Shown: positions 53,612-63,552 of the stretch, piece by piece
Layout: each line of letters opens with the position of its first letter
Numbering within the stretch: position 1 is the first letter of the stretch
DNA from: Polaribacter atrinae
Lineage (GTDB): Bacteria; Bacteroidota; Bacteroidia; Flavobacteriales; Flavobacteriaceae
Direction of reading: 5' to 3'
Length of the DNA stretch: 64,000 nt
Assembly (NCBI RefSeq): GCF_038023995.1
Contig: NZ_CP150660.1
Span: 1,796,501 to 1,860,500 of the forward strand
Made by a program: the position numbers and the translations under genes
The notes under the pieces: generated by a model
What the model was told of the DNA's origin: nothing
The model's database searches: none
The model's input: only the letters and a program-made list of their open reading frames with translations

Positions 53612-53779
53612 TTGTAATTCCGAAAATAACTTCTTAGCTTTTAACTTTCGATTCATAATTTCGATTCGTTATTTCCGACTGCAAATATACAACATAACTA
53701 AACAACTGACCAAACTTTTTTCGATTTTTTTTTAATTATTTTTTAATGCCCTAAATTCTAAACAAATATAAAAAGGAAT

Positions 53780-53787
53780 TATCTTTG
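53780..53787 (+). promoter_or_regulatory. Promoter -7 box of era
   Basis: TATCTTTG fits TAnnTTTG and ends 4 bases before the ATG of era, so the message is leaderless or nearly so. Confidence 0.6.
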
Positions 53788-53791
53788 CACT

Positions 53792-54676
53792 ATGACGCAT
53801 AAAGCAGGTTTTGTAAATATTATAGGAAATCCTAACGTAGGTAAATCAACATTAATGAATGCATTAGTAGGTGAGAAATTGTCTATTATAACAGCTAAAG
53901 CACAGACTACGAGGCATAGAATCTTAGGAATTGTGAACGAAGACGACTATCAAATTGTGTTTTCTGATACTCCAGGGATTTTAAAACCTGCCTACGAGCT
54001 GCAATCTTCTATGATGGATTTTGTAAAATCTGCCTTCGAAGATGCAGATGTACTTATATATATGGTAGAAGTTGGTGAGAAGGAATTAAAAAATGAAGCT
54101 TTCTTTAAAAAAATCATCCATAGTGAGATTCCTGTTATTCTACTTTTAAATAAAATTGACAAGTCTTCTCAGGAAGAAGTTGAAGAAAAAATTGAATATT
54201 GGAAAAACAAAGTTCCCAATGCAGAAGTGTTTGTAATTTCTGCGTTAGAAAAATTTAATGTTCCTGCAGTTTTCGAAAAAATAAAAGAGTTATTACCAGA
54301 AGGTCCTGCTTTTTATCCGAAGGATCAATTAACAGACAAACCAGAACGCTTTTTTGTAAATGAAAAAATTAGAGAAAAAATTCTAATGCATTACAAAAAA
54401 GAAATTCCGTATTCTGTAGAAGTAGAAACAGAAGAATTTATAGAAGAAGAAAATATTGTGAGAATTCGTTCTATTATCATGGTAGAAAGAGAAACGCAAA
54501 AAGGTATTATTATTGGACATAAAGGATCTGCACTAAAACGTGTTGGTGCCGAAGCTAGAAAAGATTTAGAAAAGTTTTTTGAGAAAAAAGTTTTTATAGA
54601 GTTATATGTAAAGGTGAATAAAAACTGGCGTAGTGATAAAACGCAATTAAAGCGTTTTGGTTATAATCAAGGGTAA
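53792..54676 (+). CDS. era: GTPase Era, 30S ribosomal subunit maturation
   Basis: The 294-residue protein has the G motifs GNPNVGKST (residues 12-20), DTPG, NKID, and a C-terminal KH domain with VERETQKGIIIGHKGSALKRVG. Era binds the 3' end of 16S rRNA and helps mature the small subunit at the membrane. The start at 53792 agrees with family N-termini. It is divergent from the tRNA and just outside the island, so it marks the conserved right flank. Confidence 0.97.
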   Translation: MTHKAGFVNIIGNPNVGKSTLMNALVGEKLSIITAKAQTTRHRILGIVNEDDYQIVFSDTPGILKPAYELQSSMMDFVKSAFEDADVLIYMVEVGEKELKNEAFFKKIIHSEIPVILLLNKIDKSSQEEVEEKIEYWKNKVPNAEVFVISALEKFNVPAVFEKIKELLPEGPAFYPKDQLTDKPERFFVNEKIREKILMHYKKEIPYSVEVETEEFIEEENIVRIRSIIMVERETQKGIIIGHKGSALKRVGAEARKDLEKFFEKKVFIELYVKVNKNWRSDKTQLKRFGYNQG

Positions 54677-54721
54677 TAAAAAACTTCTTTATATAATTTA
54701 AAAATTTCTATTTAAATCATC

Positions 54722-54757
54722 ATTCCCGTTATTGCACTTAATTGTAGTAACGGGAAT
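54722..54757. terminator. Bidirectional terminator after era
   Basis: ATTCCCGTTA pairs exactly with TAACGGGAAT around a 16-base loop, with AT-rich flanks, between the convergent era and the 169-residue gene. Confidence 0.8.
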
Positions 54758-54768
54758 TTTAATTTACT

Positions 54769-55278
54769 CTATTTATCAATAATAGTAATTAAAAAATCAT
54801 GTAATTCTTTCATTTGTTTTTTACCAGTCTCTTTACCTATACTTCCTAAAAAATACAGTAACAACCATATTAAAGGCAGCGCAACCAATATAGCGATAGG
54901 AAACACCAAGCTTTCCCCTAAACGATATTGAACATACGTAAAGACTCCAACTCCTAAAAATAATGTTGCTACAACAAAATGGACAAACATAAAAAGTGTC
55001 CAAACTTGTGGTTTTGGTCCAAATAATCCTTTTAAGGTTGATGTATTTTCTGCTGCGTCTACAACCTCGAAATGTAATTGAGGAGACCAAAAATGACTTT
55101 TTTTGACAGGAATATCAATAAAGATATGTTTATCTGCTACCCTACTCCTATATATACAAGCATCACTTTTTAGATATGTTGTAATTCTTTGAAGCAATTC
55201 ATCCGAATTCTCTTTTAAATCAATAGAAAATCTAGGTCGTAAAAAAAAATCACTATTTCTTTCTTCTTGAACACTCAT
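54769..55278 (-). CDS. Membrane protein with two spans, unknown function
   Basis: The 169-residue protein has a soluble N-terminal domain (FSIDLKENSDELLQRITTYL, HIFIDIPVKKSHFWSPQLHFEV) and two spans at about 95-118 (LFMFVHFVVATLFLGVGVFTY) and 125-147 (IAILVALPLIWLLLYFLG). It faces era and diverges from der. Similar small proteins occur near these genes in Flavobacteriaceae, from memory; no role is known. Confidence 0.65.
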   Translation of the reverse strand: MSVQEERNSDFFLRPRFSIDLKENSDELLQRITTYLKSDACIYRSRVADKHIFIDIPVKKSHFWSPQLHFEVVDAAENTSTLKGLFGPKPQVWTLFMFVHFVVATLFLGVGVFTYVQYRLGESLVFPIAILVALPLIWLLLYFLGSIGKETGKKQMKELHDFLITIIDK

Positions 55279-55416
55279 TAGTTTGATATTATTTTTTAAA
55301 AGTAATTAAAAATTACATTCTAATAACCACTCAACCAAAAAACACAAAAACTACCTTATATTTTTATACTATTTTAAAGACTTTTTTTTTAATATCAATC
55401 TTACAACCTTAAATTG

Positions 55417-55424
55417 TATCTTTG
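55417..55424 (+). promoter_or_regulatory. Promoter -7 box of der
   Basis: TATCTTTG fits TAnnTTTG and lies 19 bases before the ATG at 55443. It also shows that the TTG at 55422 lies inside the promoter and is not the start codon. Confidence 0.6.
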
Positions 55425-55442
55425 CAAAAATTTTCAATAGAG

Positions 55443-56753
55443 ATGAACAGTATTGTTGCCATTGTAGGAAGACCAAATGTAGGAAAGTCAACGCTTTTTA
55501 ATAGATTGGTACAAAGAAGAGAAGCCATTGTAGATTCTGTAAGCGGAGTTACAAGAGATAGACATTATGGAAAATCTGACTGGAATGGTAAAGAATTTTC
55601 AGTAATTGACACTGGTGGATACATTACCGGTTCTGACGATATTTTTGAAGGTGAAATTAGAAAACAAGTAAATCTTGCCATTGATGAAGCAGATTTAATT
55701 GTTTTTGTAGTAAACGTAGAAGACGGAATTACACCTATGGATGCGGAAGTTGCTAAACTTTTACGCAAGGTTAAAAAACCAATTTTTACGGTAGTAAACA
55801 AAGTTGATAACGCAATGCGTGAGCCTGATGCTATAGAGTTTTACAACCTAGGCTTAGGAGAATACTTTACAATTGCTTCTATTAACGGAAGTGGTACTGG
55901 AGAATTATTAGATGCGCTAGCAGAAAAAATGCCAGAACCAGAAGAAGTAAATTTAGAAGAAGAAGCATTGCCTAGATTTGCTGTTGTTGGAAGACCAAAC
56001 GCAGGAAAATCATCATTTATAAACTCATTAATTGGGCAAGACAGAAATATTGTAACAGATATTGCTGGTACAACTAGAGATTCTATCGATACCAAGTACA
56101 ATCGTTTTGGTTTCGATTTTAATTTAGTAGATACTGCTGGGATTCGTAAAAAATCTCGTGTAAAAGAAGATTTAGAATTTTATTCTGTAATGCGTGCAGT
56201 ACGTACCATAGAATATTCAGACGTTATAGTTTTAGTTGTTGATGCAACTCGTGGTTTCGAAGGTCAAGATCAAAATATATTTTGGTTGGCAGAAAAGAAC
56301 AGAAAAGGAGTTGTTATCTTAATCAACAAATGGGATTTAGTGGAGAAAGAAACCAATACCATGCGAGATTATGAAGCTATGGTTAGAAAACAAATTGAAC
56401 CTTTTACAGATGTGCCAATTGTATTTATCTCTGCATTAACAAAACAACGTTTATTTAAAGCAATAGAAACAGCAGTAGAAGTTTTTCAAAAAAGAAAAAC
56501 TAAAATACAAACAAGTAAGTTTAACGAAACAATGTTAGATATTATTAAAACCTCTCCACCACCAGCAATAAAAGGGAAGTTTGTAAAAATTAAATACTGT
56601 ATGCAATTGCCTACGCAAACACCGCAATTTGTGTTTTTCTGTAATTTACCACAGTACGTTAGAGATTCTTACAGACGTTTTCTAGAAAACAAATTAAGAG
56701 ATATCTACGATTTTTCTGGTGTACCAATCACTATTTATTTTAGACAGAAATAA
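55443..56753 (+). CDS. der: GTPase Der (EngA), 50S ribosomal subunit assembly
   Basis: The protein has 436 residues when started at the ATG at 55443 ([20 protein letters not shown]), which follows the promoter box. Two GTPase domains in tandem: GRPNVGKST with DTGG and NKVD, then GRPNAGKSS with DTAG and NKWD, and a KH-like C-terminal domain ending GVPITIYFR. Der acts late in 50S assembly and is essential. Confidence 0.97.
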   Translation: MNSIVAIVGRPNVGKSTLFNRLVQRREAIVDSVSGVTRDRHYGKSDWNGKEFSVIDTGGYITGSDDIFEGEIRKQVNLAIDEADLIVFVVNVEDGITPMDAEVAKLLRKVKKPIFTVVNKVDNAMREPDAIEFYNLGLGEYFTIASINGSGTGELLDALAEKMPEPEEVNLEEEALPRFAVVGRPNAGKSSFINSLIGQDRNIVTDIAGTTRDSIDTKYNRFGFDFNLVDTAGIRKKSRVKEDLEFYSVMRAVRTIEYSDVIVLVVDATRGFEGQDQNIFWLAEKNRKGVVILINKWDLVEKETNTMRDYEAMVRKQIEPFTDVPIVFISALTKQRLFKAIETAVEVFQKRKTKIQTSKFNETMLDIIKTSPPPAIKGKFVKIKYCMQLPTQTPQFVFFCNLPQYVRDSYRRFLENKLRDIYDFSGVPITIYFRQK

Positions 56754-56823
56754 TACTATCTTGTAACTTTTGTTACTTTTATACGTCTAAGAGCATAGTA
56801 TATTGTAATTCTATTTATAAGAC

Positions 56824-59211
56824 ATGAAAATTATTGAATCGAAATTAGTTGCTGAAACGGACTTACCATTACAACTAAACGTATCTTTTAACAAGATTTT
56901 TGACTTGTTTAAAAAGTATACGGATATAGAATATGCAAAACATCCGTACCATAGTTCTGCAAAAAAGATGGTGCAGTTAATTAATAAGCACCCAGAATTG
57001 AACAATGGTTTCTCTGATTATAGTTTATTAGAAAAATATAAAGAACAGATAGACTTATTATTAAACCCTTTATTTCCAGAACCTTTACTATTAAATGAAA
57101 TAAAAGCAGCGAGCATACCTTTCTCTTTTACTTCTTTTAAATTTTCAAATCGTTTTGAAAATATATTAAAAAATGCAGGTGATAATTTCGAATTAAATGT
57201 TCGTAATTTCGAAGATGACAGTATGTACATTATGGCATGTACATTTATTTTAAGTTATGTTTATGGTTTTAACGTTGATGTAAAAAGACCTTTCTATTTT
57301 GATATTCCAGATGGTACAACTGGAACCATGAAATATTACAGAACCACTTTTAATGCTGATTTTTCTGATATTACAGCTACAAAAGACGCACCTATATTAA
57401 CAGAAAAAGATTTTAAAGAATTACTTAATAACTTTGATAACATAGCCTTGTGGAAAGAAAAATTCCCTCCGAATAGCTATATTTTTAAAGGATTTGGACT
57501 TATTAGTTTGTTTGATGTTACTTCAGAAGAAATGTTGTCATCCATTAAAGCAAATCTATTAGAAGGCGGGAAAGATTTAATACCAAAGCTTCAGAGTAAT
57601 TTAAGAGATTTTTACAGTATTAAAGATTTAAAATTAGGGTATTCTATTTTTGATAATATCAATACCAAAATTTGCGAAACACAGGTAAATAAATCCAATA
57701 GTTTAATTTTAAACCATGGAACAGAAATAAATTGTGATTCAACATATTTTTGCAATTCTATAATGCAAAAAGTTTTTAAAGATCATGAAACTTTTATTAT
57801 TTCTGACGTTGCAGAATATGGATTAAAAACAAACAATAATCTTTTTTCTCAGAACCTTCAAAAAAACAATATTCAGAGTATTATACTAATTCCTATTAAG
57901 GCGACAGACAATGGAGATTTGGCTTTATTAGAAATTGCTTCACCAAGAGCGTATGATTTAAACTCTGTAAATATCAACAAGTTAAAAGATATTATTCCTG
58001 TTTTTGAAGTAGCAGTAAAAAGAACTTCAGAAGAGCATCAAAATATACTAGAAGCTACTATTCAAGAAAATTACACATCTATACACAGTTCTGTAAAGTG
58101 GCGTTTTTATGAGGCAGCAGAAAAATACCATGCAGCTCGTCAAAATAATAGTAACGCAAAATTAGACGAAATTGTATTTAATGAAGTCTATCCATTGTTT
58201 GGGCAAAGTGATATAAAAGGATCTTCAACCGCTAGAAACGAAGCTATTCAAGAAGATTTAACAACACAATTAACCCTAGCAATCACCGTATTAAAAGATG
58301 CTTGTAAAACAGAAAGACTCCCTATTTACAATGAGTTAATGTTTAGAGTTTCCTCTTACTTAATTGATGTAAAAAAAGGTTTAAATGCAGGTGATGAAAT
58401 TAATATTTTAGACTTTTTAGGTAGAGAGATCTACCCTGTCTTTAATCATATCAATAATATTAGCACAGAACTTTCTAAAAAAGTAAGTGTGTATATGAAC
58501 CGTTTAGATAAAGATTTAAATGTTGTTTACGAAAAAAGGAAAGAGTACGAGAATAGTGTAACCCTGTTAAATGATAAATTAGCACAATTCTTAGACAACA
58601 AACAGAAGCAAGCACAAGAAATGTTTCCTCATTATTTTGAGCGTTACAAAACAGATGGCGTAGAGTACAATATGTATATCGGACAAACGATTACAAAAAA
58701 CAGAAAATTTGATAGCTTGTATTTATACAACCTACGTTTATGGCAGTTACAAACCACTTATGAAATGGAAAATCTTGCATTTTATGAGCGTAAAAACATG
58801 CAACATGATTTACAAGTTGCTTCTTTAATTCTAGTACATAGCAATGCAATGGCTATTAAATTTAGAATGGATGAAAAACAATTTGATGTAGACGGGGCTT
58901 ACAACATTAGATACGAAATTATAAAAAAGAGAATTGACAAAGCAAATATAAAAGGAACAAATGAACGTTTAACAGTTCCTGGTAAAATTGCCATTGTATA
59001 TTCTCAAGACAAAGATGCTATAGAGTACATTAAATATATTAACTATTTACAATCTAAAAATCAATTAGGAAAAATTGAATTCTTAGAATTAGAAGATCTA
59101 CAAGGTGCCTCTGGATTAAAAGCATTGCGTGTAGAAGTTAAATATCAAGAAAATTTTGATGTGAATAAAACAATAACTTTTAATGATTTAATTAAAGAAA
59201 TTGAAGCTTAA
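56824..59211 (+). CDS. Large GAF-like protein of Bacteroidota, unknown role
   Basis: The 795-residue cytoplasmic protein has no signal or membrane span. Residues about 300-400 read like a GAF-type sensor domain (FIISDVAEYGLKTNN, QSIILIPIKATDNGDLALLEIASP). The middle has long helices (SSVKWRFYEAAEKYHAAR) and the C-terminal half more helices. Proteins of this size annotated as GAF domain proteins are common next to der in this group, from memory. No enzymatic motif is seen. It converges with and overlaps the end of the HD-PycTM gene by 4 bases. Confidence 0.68.
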   Translation: MKIIESKLVAETDLPLQLNVSFNKIFDLFKKYTDIEYAKHPYHSSAKKMVQLINKHPELNNGFSDYSLLEKYKEQIDLLLNPLFPEPLLLNEIKAASIPFSFTSFKFSNRFENILKNAGDNFELNVRNFEDDSMYIMACTFILSYVYGFNVDVKRPFYFDIPDGTTGTMKYYRTTFNADFSDITATKDAPILTEKDFKELLNNFDNIALWKEKFPPNSYIFKGFGLISLFDVTSEEMLSSIKANLLEGGKDLIPKLQSNLRDFYSIKDLKLGYSIFDNINTKICETQVNKSNSLILNHGTEINCDSTYFCNSIMQKVFKDHETFIISDVAEYGLKTNNNLFSQNLQKNNIQSIILIPIKATDNGDLALLEIASPRAYDLNSVNINKLKDIIPVFEVAVKRTSEEHQNILEATIQENYTSIHSSVKWRFYEAAEKYHAARQNNSNAKLDEIVFNEVYPLFGQSDIKGSSTARNEAIQEDLTTQLTLAITVLKDACKTERLPIYNELMFRVSSYLIDVKKGLNAGDEINILDFLGREIYPVFNHINNISTELSKKVSVYMNRLDKDLNVVYEKRKEYENSVTLLNDKLAQFLDNKQKQAQEMFPHYFERYKTDGVEYNMYIGQTITKNRKFDSLYLYNLRLWQLQTTYEMENLAFYERKNMQHDLQVASLILVHSNAMAIKFRMDEKQFDVDGAYNIRYEIIKKRIDKANIKGTNERLTVPGKIAIVYSQDKDAIEYIKYINYLQSKNQLGKIEFLELEDLQGASGLKALRVEVKYQENFDVNKTITFNDLIKEIEA

Positions 59212-60410
59212 ACAGCTATTTCTAAACTATAAAAAGAAATTGCAAACGCCAATACACTTACAATAATACCAATCATAAAAACGGTATACGTAATTCTTAA
59301 TATTTTATATTTTCTATTTAAAACCAAGCCTAAGAAATACAGATCTTTGGTTAAAGAGCCATATAAATAATCTCTGTCTTGCATCATCTCCTGAATTCCC
59401 CATTCAAAATCTGGTAATTTCATTTGATGAAAATTCCCGAAAAATAATAAATTTACTTTTTTATTAGCAACATCTACCTTTGTAAATTTTCCTTCGGTAA
59501 CATTTGGTCTTGTTGCTAAAATGGATAATATGATAGAAGCAACTGTAAAAACAACAAATATTACAGTAGGTATTATTAAGAAACTATTAGAAGGTTTGTC
59601 TAATTTTGGTATTAAATTAGACATTGCTAAAGAAACAATAATAGCATTTACAGAAAGTAAAATATTGGCTTTTGTATCTGCAATATTACTTAATGTCATG
59701 TGATTTTTTAAAGCAACCCTAAACATGGTTTCTACGCCTCTTTCTGGAACTTCACTTTTATTTTGTTTAATTTCTAGAGCTTCTTTTTTCTGCTTAAACT
59801 TTGCTAAATTTTCTTTTATTTTATGTTGATTCTTCAATAATTTAGAGATATTCTTATCTTTTCCTTTGCTCCAATTTTTTAAAGCATAAGCAGTATAATA
59901 CTTATGACCTTTAGTTAAAAAATCTATATTAATCGCAATCCATTCTGTATCAGAAAACTTCTTATTCTCTGTACTTTCCCATTCTTTTCTCAATAATTCT
60001 AACTTATTTTCAAAGTTTTTACTTCCTAAATGTGCACAATCTGCATCCATTATAATCTGTTCTAAATCATCGTCAGATTCATACCCCATTTTAGTAGCTA
60101 AAATCAATTTAGAGATTACTGCGATCCTTTTTTCGTCTATATCCTTATCTTTTAAAAAATCTTTAAGAATTTTCACACTTTCTTCTTCATGATTCTTTGC
60201 ATCTTTTATAAAACCCGTATCATGAAACAAGGCAGCAAGCTGTAAATTTTCTTTAGAAATCTTATCGATCTTTAAGTCTTCTGCAAGTTCCGCTGCATAC
60301 GCAACAACATCTTGTGTATGTGTTATATTATGGTACACATAAGCAGTATCTAACTCCTCATTTAATAAATTAAAAACATGCTTTTCTGCCTCAATAATTA
60401 ATGTGCTCAT
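59208..60410 (-). CDS. HD phosphohydrolase fused to a Pycsar-type membrane effector domain
   Basis: The 400-residue protein has an HD domain at 1-200: YHNITHTQDVVAYA, LAALFHDTGF (the HD pair), and IIMDADCAHLG for the second Asp. After a basic linker, residues 225-400 match the PycTM domain (DUF5706): ERGVETMFRVALKNHMTLSNIADTKANILLSVNAI, then membrane spans near 260-300 and 370-390. PycTM proteins are membrane-damaging effectors of cyclic UMP/CMP defence, while HD domains often cut nucleotides. No cyclase is nearby. Outside the island, so possibly housekeeping. Confidence 0.82.
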   Translation of the reverse strand: MSTLIIEAEKHVFNLLNEELDTAYVYHNITHTQDVVAYAAELAEDLKIDKISKENLQLAALFHDTGFIKDAKNHEEESVKILKDFLKDKDIDEKRIAVISKLILATKMGYESDDDLEQIIMDADCAHLGSKNFENKLELLRKEWESTENKKFSDTEWIAINIDFLTKGHKYYTAYALKNWSKGKDKNISKLLKNQHKIKENLAKFKQKKEALEIKQNKSEVPERGVETMFRVALKNHMTLSNIADTKANILLSVNAIIVSLAMSNLIPKLDKPSNSFLIIPTVIFVVFTVASIILSILATRPNVTEGKFTKVDVANKKVNLLFFGNFHQMKLPDFEWGIQEMMQDRDYLYGSLTKDLYFLGLVLNRKYKILRITYTVFMIGIIVSVLAFAISFYSLEIAV

Positions 60411-60600
60411 TGTAAAATTATTTTATAAATAAATAAGAAGAAACTATTATTCCGTTAACTACTTTATCAATATTGGTCGTAAATTTATCGTTTGCTTTCA
60501 ACAGCTTACAAATTAACAATTATTTGTAAGGAAACAAGTGTTTTTACGTCTAAAAAACTCGATAGCATAATCATACTAATTTAATAAAAAGGAAACAAAT

Positions 60601-61047
60601 ATGCTTACTTGGAAAGAAATTATAAACTTTAGTGTAAAAGGAAATCCAATTCCAGACAGAAGAGTAGAAAAATCTGAAAAAGAATGGAGAGATCAATTAA
60701 CTGCAGAACAATTTAGAATCACAAGACACAAGGGTACAGAAAGACCAAATTCTGGTGCTTTGTGTAGTATCTATGATGAAGGGCAATACAATTGTGTTTG
60801 TTGTAATACGCCATTATTTGACTCTACTATAAAGTTCGATTCTAGTTCTGGTTGGCCAAGCTTTACGCAACCTATTAAAGAAAACGCCATTAAATATCAT
60901 AAAGATGTTTCTTTTGGTATGGTAAGAGTAGAAGTAATGTGCAATACTTGCGATGGTCATTTAGGACACGTTTTTCCTGACGGACCAGAACCAAGTGGTT
61001 TGCGTTATTGTATTAATTCTGAATCTATGATTTTAGAAACAAAATAA
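60601..61047 (+). CDS. msrB: Methionine-R-sulfoxide reductase MsrB
   Basis: The 148-residue protein has zinc cysteines in CVCC and CNTC, SGWPSFTQP, GHVFPDGP and the catalytic Cys in LRYCINSESM. No signal peptide, so cytoplasmic. It reduces the R isomer of methionine sulfoxide in oxidised proteins. It heads a redox cluster with msrA, a glutaredoxin-like gene and selO. Confidence 0.96.
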   Translation: MLTWKEIINFSVKGNPIPDRRVEKSEKEWRDQLTAEQFRITRHKGTERPNSGALCSIYDEGQYNCVCCNTPLFDSTIKFDSSSGWPSFTQPIKENAIKYHKDVSFGMVRVEVMCNTCDGHLGHVFPDGPEPSGLRYCINSESMILETK

Positions 61048-61049
61048 GA

Positions 61050-61105
61050 TTCTTTAACCGCAAAGACTCAAAGATTTTTCGCAGAGTGCGCAAAGATTTT
61101 TTATG
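61050..61105 (+). repeat. Dispersed GCAAAGA repeat between msrB and msrA
   Basis: CCGCAAAGACTCAAAGATTT and TCGCAGAGTGCGCAAAGATT are two related halves in the 100-base gap. Such CGCAAAG-rich spacers are scattered in Flavobacteria, from memory. A further short palindrome GGGTTAAAACCC follows at about 61117. Confidence 0.5.
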
Positions 61106-61155
61106 CTTTGAAATGGGTTAAAACCCACTGTTTCGAAATGATAAAGAAAATAAAA

Positions 61156-61692
61156 ATGAATAAAAATTTACAAATCGCCACTTTAGGAGGTGGATGTTTT
61201 TGGTGTACAGAAGCTGTATTTCAAGAAGTAAGAGGTGTAGAAAAAGTTATTTCTGGTTATGCTGGCGGAAACGTACCTGGTGAACCAACCTACAGAGAAA
61301 TTTGTTCTGGTTTAACGGGTCATGCAGAAGTGATTCAAATCACGTTTGATACAAGTGTAATTTCTTATGAAGATATTTTAGTCATTTTTATGACCACGCA
61401 CGATCCTACAACTTTAAACCAGCAAGGAGCAGACAGAGGAACTCAATATCGTTCTGTAGTTTTTTATCACGATAATAATCAGCAACAGATTGCAATAGAA
61501 GTTTTGAAGCAAATTCAGGGTTATTATGATGATAAAATAGTAACTGAATTAAGTGCATTGCCTATTTTTTATAAAGCGACGCAAGAACATCAAGATTTTT
61601 ACAAAAATAATAACGGACAAGGATACTGTACTTTTGTGATAGAGCCTAAATTATCGAAATTGAGACAATTGCATGCAGATAAATTAAAATAA
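61156..61692 (+). CDS. msrA: Methionine-S-sulfoxide reductase MsrA
   Basis: From the ATG at 61156 the protein has 178 residues (MNKNLQIATLGGGCFWCTEA). An upstream ATG at 61108 would add 16 residues encoded by the dispersed repeat, so I reject it. The catalytic Cys is in GGGCFWCTEAVF, and GYAGG, THDPTTLNQQGADRGTQYRS are family hallmarks. It reduces the S isomer; it complements MsrB upstream. Confidence 0.95.
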   Translation: MNKNLQIATLGGGCFWCTEAVFQEVRGVEKVISGYAGGNVPGEPTYREICSGLTGHAEVIQITFDTSVISYEDILVIFMTTHDPTTLNQQGADRGTQYRSVVFYHDNNQQQIAIEVLKQIQGYYDDKIVTELSALPIFYKATQEHQDFYKNNNGQGYCTFVIEPKLSKLRQLHADKLK

Positions 61693-61693
61693 G

Positions 61694-61930
61694 ATGATTA
61701 AATTATTTGGCACAGAAAGATGTCATAAAACTCAATATTATAAAACATTTTTAGAAACGCGTAATTTAGATTACGCGTTTTTAGATATAGAAAAGTCTGT
61801 AGAAAATGCAGAGGAATTACGTAACTTGTATAAAAATAGAAAACTAAATTTTCCTACAATTACAATAAACACTAAAAAGTTAAGAAATCCTTCGGATAAA
61901 GACCTTCTTAAATGGATTGATACATTATGA
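61694..61930 (+). CDS. Small glutaredoxin-like protein
   Basis: The 78-residue protein starts IKLFGTERCHKTQYYKTFLE, a thioredoxin fold with one active-site-like Cys (C-H-K-T) where glutaredoxins have CPYC, and ends with LNFPTITIN, the cis-Pro turn. It lies 1 base after msrA and overlaps selO by 4 bases, so all belong to one operon. Monothiol glutaredoxin activity, perhaps recycling Msr or SelO partners, is inferred. Confidence 0.75.
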   Translation: MIKLFGTERCHKTQYYKTFLETRNLDYAFLDIEKSVENAEELRNLYKNRKLNFPTITINTKKLRNPSDKDLLKWIDTL

Positions 61931-63486
61931 TGAACCTAAACATAAAAGACACTTTTACAGCAGAAAACCCTTCGGATGTTAATTTAGAAAACACAAGAAG
62001 ACAAGTAGAAAATGCTGCTTTTTCTTATGCAGATCCAAAGAAAACAGCAAAACCAGAAGTGCTACATGTTTCACCAGAAATGGCTACTGAATTAGGTATT
62101 TCTGAGGAAGACACACAATCAGAATTCTTTAAAAATATTGTAACCGGAAACGAAATTTACCCAAATACAAAACCGTATGCCATGTGTTATGCAGGACATC
62201 AATTTGGAAATTGGGCAGGACAATTAGGCGACGGAAGAGCTATTAATTTGTTTGAAGTTGAACACCATACTAAAAACTGGAAAGTACAATTAAAAGGAGC
62301 TGGCGAAACTCCGTATTCTAGAACTGCAGATGGTTTGGCTGTTTTACGGTCGTCCGTTAGAGAATATTTATGTGCAGAAGCCATGTTTCATTTGGGCGTG
62401 CCAACCACAAGATCTTTGTCTTTAAGTTTGTCTGGTGATAATGTTTTAAGAGATGTTTTATACGATGGAAATCCGGCTTACGAAAAAGGTGCTATTGTTT
62501 CTAGAATTTCTCCTTCATTTCTACGTTTTGGTAGTTTCGAAATTTTTGCAGCTAGAAAAGACCTAAAAAACTTAAAAGGTTTGATGGATTATACCATTAA
62601 ACATCATTTTGCACATTTAGGAAAACCATCCAAAGAAAATTACATCAACTTTTTTAAGGAAGTTTCAGAACGTACTTTAAAAATGATTATTCATTGGCAA
62701 CGTGTTGGTTTTGTACACGGAGTAATGAATACAGATAACATGTCTATTCTTGGTTTAACCATAGATTTTGGGCCTTATGGTTGGTTAGAAGGGTTCGATT
62801 TTGGTTGGACACCGAATACAACCGACATTCAGCATAAACGCTATAGATACGGAAATCAACCAAATATTGGTTTGTGGAATTTGTATCAACTAGCCAATGC
62901 GTTGTATCCAATTATTGAAGAAGTAGACCCTTTAAATGCTATTTTAGAACAATATAAAATCGATTTTGAAATACAATCTTTACAGATGATGAAATCTAAA
63001 TTAGGTTTATCTACTTCGGATGAAGACGATCTAAAATTGATTCAGAATTTAGAGGATACTTTACAATTAGTAGAAACAGATATGACGATCTTCTTTAGAA
63101 ATTTAAGCAATTTTACAGGTGATAAATCGGGTTTAAAGTTGATAAAAGAAGCTTTTTACGACTTTGAAAACATTTCTGATGAAGTAATACATAATTGGGA
63201 TTTGTGGTTCAAAAAATACGATGAAAGACTTCAAATAGAACGAATTTCATCCGAAGAAAGAAAAGAAAAAATGGATTTGGTTAATCCTAAATATGTGCTT
63301 AGAAACTATATGTCTCAAATGGCAATTGATGAAGCAGATAACGGAAATTACGCTTTAATTGATGAATTATTTCAACTCTTAAAAAATCCATATGCAGAAC
63401 AAACAGAAAACGAAAAATGGTTTGCAAAAAGACCAGAATGGGCAAGAAATAAAGTAGGTTGCTCTATGTTGTCTTGTAGTTCATAA
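61927..63486 (+). CDS. selO: SelO/YdiU protein AMPylase
   Basis: The 519-residue protein has the pseudokinase-like core of SelO: YAMCYAGHQFGNWAGQLGDGRA, WKVQLKGAGETPYSRTADG, VLRSSVREYLCAEAM, HGVMNTDNMSILGLTIDFGPYG. It ends ARNKVGCSMLSCSS, where Cys replaces the Sec of animal SelO. SelO moves AMP onto proteins, linked to redox stress. Start overlaps the glutaredoxin-like gene. The context with msrA/msrB supports a role in oxidative stress. Confidence 0.95.
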   Translation: MMNLNIKDTFTAENPSDVNLENTRRQVENAAFSYADPKKTAKPEVLHVSPEMATELGISEEDTQSEFFKNIVTGNEIYPNTKPYAMCYAGHQFGNWAGQLGDGRAINLFEVEHHTKNWKVQLKGAGETPYSRTADGLAVLRSSVREYLCAEAMFHLGVPTTRSLSLSLSGDNVLRDVLYDGNPAYEKGAIVSRISPSFLRFGSFEIFAARKDLKNLKGLMDYTIKHHFAHLGKPSKENYINFFKEVSERTLKMIIHWQRVGFVHGVMNTDNMSILGLTIDFGPYGWLEGFDFGWTPNTTDIQHKRYRYGNQPNIGLWNLYQLANALYPIIEEVDPLNAILEQYKIDFEIQSLQMMKSKLGLSTSDEDDLKLIQNLEDTLQLVETDMTIFFRNLSNFTGDKSGLKLIKEAFYDFENISDEVIHNWDLWFKKYDERLQIERISSEERKEKMDLVNPKYVLRNYMSQMAIDEADNGNYALIDELFQLLKNPYAEQTENEKWFAKRPEWARNKVGCSMLSCSS

Positions 63487-63503
63487 AACTATTTACAAAT
63501 TAA

Positions 63504-63534
63504 GACCTCACAGGTTTTAAAAACCTGTGAGGTC
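63504..63534. terminator. Palindromic terminator or dispersed repeat after selO
   Basis: GACCTCACAGGTTTT and its reverse complement form a near-perfect 31-base palindrome 17 bases after selO. The same GACCTCACAGG palindrome is scattered in Flavobacteria, from memory, and can end transcripts. Confidence 0.8.
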
Positions 63535-63552
63535 TCTTAAAATAATACAAAA

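Noticed and set aside
55422..55442. TTG start of der
   Set aside because: It overlaps the -7 promoter box TATCTTTG; the ATG at 55443 gives the family N-terminus.
61108..61155. Upstream start of msrA adding 16 residues
   Set aside because: The added codons lie next to a dispersed repeat and palindrome and have no match to MsrA; the ATG at 61156 gives the usual N-terminus.
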